The notes under the pieces were generated by a model. It worked only from the letters and a program-made list of their open reading frames with translations. It was not told the DNA's origin and did not search any database. From Ponticoccus litoralis (GTDB lineage Bacteria; Pseudomonadota; Alphaproteobacteria; Rhodobacterales; Rhodobacteraceae): a stretch of DNA of 64,000 nucleotides. The stretch lies in assembly GCF_039769985.1 (NCBI RefSeq), contig NZ_JBDNCH010000002.1, positions 1,178,001 through 1,242,000 of the forward strand, written 5' to 3'. This document shows, one piece after another, positions 18,327 to 25,331 of the stretch (position 1 is its first letter; the number at the start of each line of letters is the position of its first letter). A program made the translations under genes and the position numbers.

Positions 18327-18718
18327 TCGGCAGGCTCCTGCGTTTGCGGGGTCAGGGGTGGGATGCGCGCGATGCAGTTGCGCTTGAAGTGCTCGGGACG
18401 CTGGCGCCACGGGATCAGCCCGTCCGCCGTCTGGTGATAAAGCGACGCGCCTTCCAGCAGCATGTCGGAATGCGACGCCTCGTCGACATTGCCGAACACA
18501 TAGGTCCAGCGGTCGCCGCCCCGCAGCGCGACGGTGCAGCCGAGATCGCAGTTCTGCAGGCACTCGACGGCGGTGACGCGCACGCCTTCGGGCGCGTCCC
18601 GCGCGGTGATCTCGTCGTACAGACGCTGTCCGGGGCGGCGGTCGTCGGCGGGGACGTCCATGCCCTTGCGGCATTTCACGCAGACAAGCAGTTCGGTCGG
18701 GGCAGTGGGCGCGGTCAT
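18323..18718 (-). CDS. DUF1636 family metal-binding ferredoxin-like protein
   Basis: 131 residues, first gene of the minus-strand cobalamin operon. Cysteines occur as CVKC (residues 13-16) and CLQNCDLGC (near 51-59), resembling the 2Fe-2S pattern of thioredoxin-like ferredoxins. The DUF1636 family has no proven function that I know of. Position between a B12 riboswitch and cobW-cobN suggests a part in cobalt handling or in electron supply to an early corrin step, which is inference. ATG at 18716-18718 follows GGAGAG. Confidence 0.85.
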   Translation of the reverse strand: MTAPTAPTELLVCVKCRKGMDVPADDRRPGQRLYDEITARDAPEGVRVTAVECLQNCDLGCTVALRGGDRWTYVFGNVDEASHSDMLLEGASLYHQTADGLIPWRQRPEHFKRNCIARIPPLTPQTQEPAE

Positions 18719-18812
18719 CGTCTCTCCTGTCCGGGGGGATGACGGGCGCGGCCCTTCGACAGGGACCAATCCCGACACCGGCACACCCCGTCCGGTCTCA
18801 AAAGCTCTTCTC

Positions 18813-18988
18813 GCTGGCAGGTCTCCCGGCTTGCGGATCTCGGGCCTTGCGGCCCAGCGGTCCCCGACCTTCCCGGCGCGATGCCAGTGGCGATGGGGCC
18901 CTTTCCGGTTCACGGTCGCGGGGGCGGCTGCGCCTGACCCCGCACGGGGCTGCACATTCCCTTTTCACCTGTTTACACAGGCACCAGC
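18813..18988 (-). ncRNA. Cobalamin riboswitch of the DUF1636-cobW-cobN operon
   Basis: Read on the minus strand: AAAAGGGAA near 18960, the B12-box region CCGCCCCCGCGACCGTGAAC near 18915-18934, TCGCCACTGGC near 18886-18896, GGGAAGG near 18875-18881, and GCAAGCCGGGAGACCTGCC near 18818-18836. P1 closes between 18813-18817 and 18984-18988. It ends about 95 bases before the DUF1636 start. The second riboswitch of the window, in opposite orientation to the first. Confidence 0.94.
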
Positions 18989-18996
18989 AGGGTGCG

Positions 18997-19025
18997 AGAT
19001 GCGCCCATTCGCCCCGAGTTGTCAA
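18997..19025 (-). promoter_or_regulatory. Putative promoter of the minus-strand riboswitch operon
   Basis: A perfect -35 hexamer TTGACA (minus strand, 19020-19025), 17-base spacer and GCATCT as a weak -10 (18997-19002). The expected start near 18989 matches the first base of riboswitch P1. The -35 box overlaps the Shine-Dalgarno sequence of divergent cobO. Confidence 0.5.
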
Positions 19026-19036
19026 GGAGAAGCGCC

Positions 19037-19660
19037 ATGTCCGACACGGTCACCCCCGAAGAGCAGGCCCGCCACGCCGAGAAGATGAAGAAGATCAAGG
19101 CGGCGCGCGATCGGATGATGGCAGGCAAGACCGGCGAGAAGGGGCTGATCATGGTCCACACCGGGCCGGGCAAGGGCAAGTCCTCCTCGGGATTCGGCAT
19201 GGTGATGCGCTGCATCGCCCATGGCATGCCCTGCGCGGTGGTGCAGTTCATCAAGGGCAACTGGATCACCGGCGAGGCCGAGATGATCCGCGAACGCTTT
19301 GCCGAGGAATGTCGGTTCTTCGTCTCGGGCGAGGGCTTTACTTGGGAAACCCAGGACAAGGCCCGCGACATCGCCGCCGCTCAGGCCGGGTGGAAGATCG
19401 CGAAGGAACAGATCCTCGACCCCGAGATCCGCTTCGTGCTGCTGGACGAGATCAACATCGCGCTGCGCTACGATTACCTCGACATCGACGAGGTGGTCGA
19501 TTTCCTGCTGCACCAGAAGCCCGAGATGACCCATGTCTGCCTGACCGGCCGCAACGCCAAGCCCGAGCTGATCGAAGCCGCCGACCTGGTGACCGAGATG
19601 ACGCTGGTCAAGCACCCCTTCCGCGACGGGATCAAGGCGCAGAAGGGGGTGGAGTTCTAG
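19037..19660 (+). CDS. cobO: Cob(I)yrinic acid a,c-diamide adenosyltransferase CobO
   Basis: 207 residues, CobA/CobO/BtuR family. P-loop HTGPGKGKSSSGFG (near residues 41-54), then MPCAVVQFIKGNW and VLLDEINIALRYDYLD. It adenosylates the cobalt after reduction to Co(I). ATG at 19037 follows AAGGAGA. It is transcribed away from the DUF1636 operon; no riboswitch lies on its own strand, so its control differs from that of the ring genes. Confidence 0.95.
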   Translation: MSDTVTPEEQARHAEKMKKIKAARDRMMAGKTGEKGLIMVHTGPGKGKSSSGFGMVMRCIAHGMPCAVVQFIKGNWITGEAEMIRERFAEECRFFVSGEGFTWETQDKARDIAAAQAGWKIAKEQILDPEIRFVLLDEINIALRYDYLDIDEVVDFLLHQKPEMTHVCLTGRNAKPELIEAADLVTEMTLVKHPFRDGIKAQKGVEF

Positions 19661-20044
19661 GCTCCCACCGTTCCTAGTGCGGCGTTTCGCGGGCCGGGCA
19701 AGGCCAAGCGGGTCGTCGCCCCCTTGGATCGTTTCGCACCAAGGCGCGCAGCGACCGTGCCGCGCGATCCGGCGACCTTGCTCCCGGGTCGGCTCTCCCG
19801 GCGGCGCTGCCCAAACGATCCGATGGCCATGCCGGAGCGTTGTCTCTGCCGACAGCCCCGTCCGCCCGTCATCTCTCCCGACGGCCCTGCCCCTGCGTTG
19901 CCTCCCCTGCGCGTCTTCCCGTCCGGCGGCGCTGCGCTTGCGTCGCCCCGTCCGGCGGCGGCTGGACGCTGGAGGCAGTCCCGCCGCCCGCCGCGCCCCC
20001 GGCCCCATGCCGGGATGCGGTGAAGGGCCCGGGATGCGCGGCGG
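19661..20044. other. Intergenic region cobO to flavoprotein gene, no feature recognised
   Basis: 384 GC-rich bases between two convergent stop codons. I see no convincing gene, RNA or strong terminator. A short imperfect hairpin around the cobO stop (GGTGGAG/CTCCCACC, 19649-19669) could help end the transcript. Confidence 0.5.
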
Positions 20045-22090
20045 TCAGATGTCCTTCATCAGCCTCAGCGCATCGTAGATCGCCGCGTGGGTGTTGCGGG
20101 CGCTCACCGCGTCACCGATGCGGTAGAGCGCGAAACCCCCGTCCGGGTTGCGCGTCAGCTCCTGCGGCTGGCCGTCGATCAGCGCGTCGTAATCCACCGC
20201 GCCGCCGTTCGAGGACAGCGGCTTCAGCTCGAAATACAGCTCGTCCATCGGCAGGGTGCCGTAGTTCACCACCACCTGATCGTAGGTCTTTTCGGTCTTC
20301 AGGGCGCTGTAATCGGTGCCGATCACGGCCTTCAGCCGGTTGCCGTCGCGGGTCACGTCCTTGAGGCGGCGGGTCACGGTGAAGGTCACGTCCTTGTCCT
20401 GCAACGCGCGCATGTAGGGCACGAGGTTCATCGCCATGATGTCGGGCGCGAAGGTCCGGTCGGGGGTCATGATCTCGACCGTGCTGCCCGCATTGGCGGC
20501 AACCTCGGCGGCCATGACACCGGGATGATCGCCGCTTTCGTCGTAGATCAGGATGTTCTGGCCGGGCTTCACGTCGCCCGCGATGATGTCCCAGGCGGTG
20601 ACGACCAGATCCTGCTCCTTGCCGCTTTCGAAAAGTTCGGTGTTGGGCAGGCCGCCGGTGGCCACGATCACCACGTCGGGGTTCAGGGCAGTGACGTCTT
20701 CGGCCTCGGCCCATGTGTTGAAGCGGAATTCCACGTCGCGCGCCGCGCATTGCGCCATGCGCCAGTCGATGATGCTGATCATCTCGCGGCGGCGCGGGTT
20801 CAGCGCGGTCAGGCGCACCTGTCCGCCCGGGTCGGGCTGCGCCTCCAGCACCGTCACGGCATGGCCGCGCTCGGCGGCGACGCGCGCCGCCTCGAGCCCG
20901 GCGGGACCGGCGCCGACGATCACCACCCGCTTGCGGGTCGACGCCGGTTCGATGGTATGCGGCATGGTCAGTTCGCGGCCCGTGGCGGCGTTGTGGATGC
21001 ACAAGGCATCGCCCGCCTGATAGATCCGGTCGAGGCAGTAGGTGGCGCCGACGCAGGGGCGGATATCGTCCTCGCGCCCCTCCACGATCTTCTTGACGAT
21101 ATGCGGGTCGGCCATGTGGGCGCGGGTCATGCCCACCATGTCCAGAAGCCCCGCCGCAACCGCATGGCGCGCCGTCGCCACATCGGGGATCTTGGCGGCG
21201 TGGAAGGTGGGCATGCCGGTGGCCTGCTTGACCCGACCGGCGAAATCCAGATGCGGGGCGTTCTTCATGCCCTGGATCGGGATCAGGTCGGTCATCGCCG
21301 GGTCGCTGTGGATCCGGCCCCGCACCACGTTGAGGAAATCGACCATGCCCGAGGCGGCAAGCCGCCCGGAAATCTCGATGCCGTCCTCTTCGGTGATGCC
21401 GCCCGCCTCGGCCTCGTCCGCCGTGTAGCGCAGCCCCACGATGAAGTCGTCGCCCACCCGCTTGCGGATGCCACCCAGCACATCCATCAGCAATTGCATC
21501 CGCGTGTCCAGCGTCTGGCCGCCGTAGGGGCCATCGAGGTCATTGGTCAGCGGCGACCAGAACTGGTCCAGCAGGTGGCCGTAGACCTGCAACTCGATCC
21601 CGTCCATGCCGCCTGCCTTCATGCGCTCGGTCGCATCGGCGAAATCGGTGATGATGCGCTCGATGTCCCAGTCCTCGGCCCGCTTGGGAAAGGCCCGGTG
21701 GGCCGGTTCGCGGTGCTTGGAGGACGACACCGAGGGCAGCCAGGCCCCCTTGTTCCACGCCGTGCGGCGGCCAAGATGCGTCAGCTGGATCATCACCGCG
21801 CAGCCGTGGTCGTGGCAGGCATCGGTCAGCTGGCGGATCCACGGCACCACCTCGTCGCGATAGGCGAGGATATTGTTGAAGACCGGCGGGCTGTCCTTGG
21901 ACACCGCCGCAGACCCCGCCGTCATCGCCAGCGCCACGCCCGCCTTCGCCCGTTCGGCGTGATAGGCGGCATAACGCTCCTTGGGCATGCCGTCCTCGGG
22001 GTAGGCCGGTTCATGGCTGGTGGTCATGATCCGGTTGCGCAGGGTCAGGTGCTTGAGCTGGTAGGGCTGAAGAAGCGGATCGCTGGACAT
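20045..22090 (-). CDS. TMADH/OYE-family flavoprotein, N-methylproline or dimethylglycine demethylase type
   Basis: 681 residues in the two-part layout of trimethylamine dehydrogenase relatives: an FMN-binding TIM barrel (about 1-340, with TTSHEPAYPEDG and IQLTHLGRR), an iron-sulfur segment, and an FAD/NAD(P)-like domain (about 380-670, VVIVGAGPAGLEAARVAAER). The iron-sulfur stretch reads CVGATYC then CIHN: of the usual CxxCxxC the middle cysteine is Ala. The long N-terminal block resembles proteins annotated as N-methylproline (stachydrine) demethylase and DgcA-like dimethylglycine demethylase, from memory. A divergent TetR gene probably controls it. The exact methylamine substrate is unknown. 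Confidence 0.75.
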   Translation of the reverse strand: MSSDPLLQPYQLKHLTLRNRIMTTSHEPAYPEDGMPKERYAAYHAERAKAGVALAMTAGSAAVSKDSPPVFNNILAYRDEVVPWIRQLTDACHDHGCAVMIQLTHLGRRTAWNKGAWLPSVSSSKHREPAHRAFPKRAEDWDIERIITDFADATERMKAGGMDGIELQVYGHLLDQFWSPLTNDLDGPYGGQTLDTRMQLLMDVLGGIRKRVGDDFIVGLRYTADEAEAGGITEEDGIEISGRLAASGMVDFLNVVRGRIHSDPAMTDLIPIQGMKNAPHLDFAGRVKQATGMPTFHAAKIPDVATARHAVAAGLLDMVGMTRAHMADPHIVKKIVEGREDDIRPCVGATYCLDRIYQAGDALCIHNAATGRELTMPHTIEPASTRKRVVIVGAGPAGLEAARVAAERGHAVTVLEAQPDPGGQVRLTALNPRRREMISIIDWRMAQCAARDVEFRFNTWAEAEDVTALNPDVVIVATGGLPNTELFESGKEQDLVVTAWDIIAGDVKPGQNILIYDESGDHPGVMAAEVAANAGSTVEIMTPDRTFAPDIMAMNLVPYMRALQDKDVTFTVTRRLKDVTRDGNRLKAVIGTDYSALKTEKTYDQVVVNYGTLPMDELYFELKPLSSNGGAVDYDALIDGQPQELTRNPDGGFALYRIGDAVSARNTHAAIYDALRLMKDI

Positions 22091-22133
22091 GGCTGTGCCT
22101 TCTTGCTGAATGGCGGCACTTTTCGGGAAATGT

Positions 22134-22164
22134 TCACTTGTGTCAACAAAAAGATCACTAGTGT
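22134..22164. promoter_or_regulatory. Putative TetR operator: direct repeats TCACTTGTGT and TCACTAGTGT
   Basis: Two 10-mers at 22134-22143 and 22155-22164 differ at one base, are each nearly or fully palindromic in their inner 8 bases (CACTAGTG is perfect) and start 21 bases apart, two helical turns. They lie in the 119-base gap between the divergent flavoprotein and TetR genes, in an AT-rich pocket. Confidence 0.5.
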
Positions 22165-22209
22165 TTATTTCCTTGTACAGACGCGGTCCCGGGGATAATC
22201 ATCGCGGCC

Positions 22210-22866
22210 ATGACGACACAGGCAGAGCCCCCCCACCCCGAGGAAAAGACCAGCGGCTGGCGCGGCTCGCGCGAGGTCTGGTTGCAGGCCGCGCAGGCGG
22301 CGCTGATCGCCTCGGGGGTCGATGCGGTGAAAATCCAGCCGCTGGCCAATGGCTTGCAGCTGTCGCGCACCAGCTTTTACTGGTTCTTCAAGGATCGAAA
22401 GGCCCTCTTGGATGCGCTGCTGGAGGAATGGGACGCCAAGAACACCGGCGCCTTCGTCGAGGCCAGCGCCGCCTATGCGGAGACGATCTCCGAGGCGATC
22501 CTGAACCTGATCGCCGTGTTCCTGGACGAGACGGCTTTCGAGCCGCAGCTGGACTTTGCGATCCGGGGCTGGGCGCATAAGTCCGAGGTCGCAGCGGCGC
22601 AGATCCATGCCGCCGACGAGGTCCGCATCGACGCGATCCGGGCGATGTTCGCGCGGTTCGGCTTTGCCGCAGACGAGGCAGAGGTGCGCGCCCGCACCGT
22701 CTACCTGACCCAGATCGGCTATATCTCGATGCAGGTTTCGGAAAGCCTTGCCACCCGGATGCAGCGCACGCCCGGCTACGTGAAGACCTTCTGCGGCACC
22801 GCCCCGACCGCCAGCGAACTGGCCCGCTTCCACGCCCGGCTGAGGTTCGACCCGGCGGCGCCCTGA
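22210..22866 (+). CDS. TetR/AcrR family transcriptional regulator
   Basis: 218 residues. The N-terminal helix-turn-helix (about 20-70) contains ASGVDAVKIQPLANGLQLSR and TSFYWFFKDRKALLDALL, the standard TetR pattern; the rest is an all-helical ligand domain. It is divergent from the demethylase-type flavoprotein and probably represses it. A methylated amine would be the natural inducer, which is inference. Confidence 0.9.
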   Translation: MTTQAEPPHPEEKTSGWRGSREVWLQAAQAALIASGVDAVKIQPLANGLQLSRTSFYWFFKDRKALLDALLEEWDAKNTGAFVEASAAYAETISEAILNLIAVFLDETAFEPQLDFAIRGWAHKSEVAAAQIHAADEVRIDAIRAMFARFGFAADEAEVRARTVYLTQIGYISMQVSESLATRMQRTPGYVKTFCGTAPTASELARFHARLRFDPAAP

Positions 22867-23182
22867 CTGCGGCGGGCCATGGGCGCGCAAAGCCTGCGGC
22901 CATGGCGCGGACGGATCAGCGGGGCCTCTGGAAAGGCTTCACGGCCCGACGGCCTGACCAGGCCACCAGAGCGGGACGCCACCCTCGGGCAGCTTGGCGC
23001 GGACAGGATGCCAGCAGGCCCGGCAGGCGCGCCCCGGCAGGCGGTTTCCGCCGCGACGCGTGTTGTTCCTCCGCCGCCCTGCCGATGAACCTCCTGCCCC
23101 CCTTGCCGCAGGTTCCGCAGGGCCCGGAATGACCGCCCCGTCGAAAACCGGGCACCGCTGCGCATCCTTGTGGCCGATGTCC
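22867..23182. other. Intergenic region TetR to Lin0512 pair, no gene recognised
   Basis: About 316 bases without a convincing reading frame; short open frames here lack a ribosome-binding site and protein-like composition. The right end passes into a possible promoter. Confidence 0.5.
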
Positions 23183-23211
23183 TTCAACAGGCTGCCGTCC
23201 CGCGTTATAGA
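23183..23211 (+). promoter_or_regulatory. Possible promoter of the Lin0512-HAD-phosphoesterase-cobQ operon
   Basis: TTCAAC (23183-23188), a 17-base spacer and TATAGA (23206-23211), 36 bases before the first Lin0512 start. Both hexamers are imperfect; the spacing and the only local A/T-rich -10 are the support. Confidence 0.35.
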
Positions 23212-23247
23212 TACGACGCACGCCGCCAGCTTCGAAGGATCCGCCCC

Positions 23248-23589
23248 ATGCCCAAACGCCTTCTGACCGAATTCGGCATGGGCACCTCGCTCCGCCGGCA
23301 GGACTATACGCAGGCCGCCTGCCGGGGCGTCGAGAACGCGCTCTGGCACAATTCGATCAACCTCGCCGAGCTGTTCGGCAAGGAGAAGGCGGATATGCAC
23401 ATCACCGTCGACGTGGGCGTGCAGCAGCCCGAGCGTGTCGACGTGGCGAAGGTCGCGGCGGTCTTTCCCTACGGCACCGTCTCGGTCACCGTGACGAAGG
23501 GCGGGCTGGACGTGCCGCGCCCCGATGGCGACGGGCTGCCGACCGTCATGGCGAATGTCGCGATCTCGGTCGCGCTGGAGGGCATCTGA
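23248..23589 (+). CDS. Lin0512 family protein, first of a tandem pair
   Basis: 113 residues. RLLTEFGMGTSLRRQDYTQA at the N-terminus, VENALWHNSINLAELFG, and two similar beta-rich blocks (MHITVDVGVQQPERVDVAKV, KVAAVFPYGTVSVTVTKGGL). This matches the small conserved Lin0512 family of unknown function. ATG at 23248 follows GAAGGA. It overlaps the second copy by one base (TGATG), which suggests the two are made together and may form a hetero-oligomer. Confidence 0.8.
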   Translation: MPKRLLTEFGMGTSLRRQDYTQAACRGVENALWHNSINLAELFGKEKADMHITVDVGVQQPERVDVAKVAAVFPYGTVSVTVTKGGLDVPRPDGDGLPTVMANVAISVALEGI

Positions 23590-23928
23590 TGCAACGCTTC
23601 ATCATCGAGATGGGCATGGGCAACGACCTGCACGGCATGGACTATACCAAGGCGGTCGTACCGCGCGATCGAGGATGCGCTGCGGCACTCGTCGATCCCG
23701 CTCTTCGGCGCGCTGGGGCTGGACCATGCCGAGATGCGCGTGCAGGTCACCGTCGCCGTGCAGGAACCCGAGCGTGTCGACTGCGCCGCCCTGACCGCCC
23801 GCCTGCCGCGCGGCAAGGCCGAGGTCCGCGCGGTGCACGGCGGGCTGAACGTGACCAATCCCGACAGCAAAGAGGTCACGGTCATCGCGCAGGCCGCCGT
23901 CGAGGCCTTCCTGCCCAAGCAGGTCTGA
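23589..23928 (+). CDS. Lin0512 family protein, second copy, frameshifted near 23658
   Basis: N-terminus RFIIEMGMGNDLHGMDYTKA, then the frame breaks at GTACCG (23657-23662); one frame on, RAIEDALRHSSIPLFGALGL, MRVQVTVAVQEPERVDCAAL and VIAQAAVEAFLPKQV complete the domain. Removing the A of GTACCG gives 112 residues aligning throughout with copy 1 (113). The two copies are diverged, so the pair is an old duplication rather than a recent one. Function unknown. Confidence 0.75.
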
Positions 23929-23934
23929 GCCGTG

Positions 23935-24534
23935 ATGCCCGCACTGATCGTCTGGGATTTCGACGGCGTCCTGAACGCCAACCTGCGCGGCGGGCGGACC
24001 TTCTGGGCCGACAACATGAAGGCCGATCTGGGCATCGACCCGCGCGGCTTCAGCCACGAGATGTTCACGGCGGGCGACTTTCGCGACATCCTGCGCGGAC
24101 GGCGGGATCTCCTGCTGCATGTCTCGGACTGGCTGGCGCGCCACGGGCATGACCTCAGCGGCGAGGATTTCCTTGCCTACTGGTTCGAAAAGGACGCCCA
24201 TCCCGACGCCGAGGTGCTGGGCTGGCTGAAGGCGCATCCGGCGCGCCATGTCATCGGCACCAACAACGAACACCGGCGCTGCTGCTACATCGAGGAGCAG
24301 ATGGGCTATGCGGCCCATGTGGACCATGTCTTTTCTTCGGGCCGGATGGGGGCGGCAAAGCCCGACCCCGGCTTCTTTGCACAGATCGAGCACTGGGCCG
24401 GTCTGGCGCCCGCGCGCATCCTGCTGGTCGACGATGTCGCCGCCAATATCGCCGCCGCCACGGCCCGGGGCTGGCAGGGGTTCCATTTCACCGACACGAC
24501 CCGCAAGGCGCTGCCCGAAAGGCTGGGGCTATGA
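23935..24534 (+). CDS. HAD-family hydrolase
   Basis: 199 residues. HAD motif I is VWDFDGVLNAN (residues 6-16, nucleophile DxD), motif II HVIGTNN, motif III KPDPGFF with the conserved lysine, motif IV ILLVDDVAANIAAA. A cap lies between motifs I and II. The family dephosphorylates small metabolites; no substrate is indicated. I use ATG 23935; a GTG one codon earlier is equally possible. It overlaps the next gene as ATGA. Confidence 0.85.
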   Translation: MPALIVWDFDGVLNANLRGGRTFWADNMKADLGIDPRGFSHEMFTAGDFRDILRGRRDLLLHVSDWLARHGHDLSGEDFLAYWFEKDAHPDAEVLGWLKAHPARHVIGTNNEHRRCCYIEEQMGYAAHVDHVFSSGRMGAAKPDPGFFAQIEHWAGLAPARILLVDDVAANIAAATARGWQGFHFTDTTRKALPERLGL

Positions 24535-25331
24535 GCGCCCCGGCCCGCGTCACCCGCTACCGGATCACCGCGCGCCGCGATGTGCCCGCGCCGCGCCTCA
24601 GCCTCGCGCTTGTCGCCGACCTGCACGCCTGCCGCCCCTTCATGGACCTGCCGCGCATCCGGGCGCTGGTGGCGCAGACCAATGCGCTGGGGGCCGACAT
24701 GATCCTGCTTCTGGGCGACTACGTGGGCCATGTCTATGGCGGCCGCAGCCTGCCGCCGGAACCGGTGACCGAGGCACTGGCGCAGCTGAGCGCACCGCTG
24801 GGGGTCTTCGCCGTCTTCGGCAACCACGACTGGAAGGACGACCGGCAGGCCCGGGCCACCGGCGACCCGACCATATGGCACCGGGCCTTTGCCGCGCACG
24901 GCCTGCCCTGCCTGAACAACGACGCGCTGACCATCGAGGCACCCGGCGGCGCCTTCACGCTGGCCGGGCTCGATTCGCAGCGCGCCTTCCGCAGCTTCTG
25001 GCACCGCGACGCGCCGGGGGCGGACCGGCTGGACCAGGTGCTGCCCAAGCTGGACCCGGCCCGCTTCACCCTGCTGATGGCGCATGAGCCGGACATCTTC
25101 CCCGAACTGCCCGGCCATATCGACCTGACGGTTTCCGGCCATACCCACGGCGGCCAGATCCTGCCCTTCGGCCAGCCGCTTGTGGTGCCCTCCCGCTTCG
25201 GCACGCGCTATGCCTACGGCCATACCGAGGAAGAGGGGCGGCAACTGGTGGTCTCGGGCGGGCTGGGCTGTTCTGGGCCGCCGTTCCGCTACCGCAGGCC
25301 GCCGGAACTGGTGCTGCTGGAGATCGCATGA
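24531..25331 (+). CDS. Metallophosphoesterase (calcineurin-like, YkuE type)
   Basis: 266 residues. The five metal-binding blocks are in order: VADLHAC (DxH), LLGDYVGH (GD), VFGNHDW (GNHD), LLMAHEPD, and VSGHTHGGQ (GHxH). No signal peptide. Relatives act on phospholipid or nucleotide phosphodiesters. It overlaps the HAD gene and cobQ by 4 bases each, so the Lin0512-HAD-phosphoesterase set and cobQ form one transcription unit. Confidence 0.88.
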   Translation: MSAPARVTRYRITARRDVPAPRLSLALVADLHACRPFMDLPRIRALVAQTNALGADMILLLGDYVGHVYGGRSLPPEPVTEALAQLSAPLGVFAVFGNHDWKDDRQARATGDPTIWHRAFAAHGLPCLNNDALTIEAPGGAFTLAGLDSQRAFRSFWHRDAPGADRLDQVLPKLDPARFTLLMAHEPDIFPELPGHIDLTVSGHTHGGQILPFGQPLVVPSRFGTRYAYGHTEEEGRQLVVSGGLGCSGPPFRYRRPPELVLLEIA

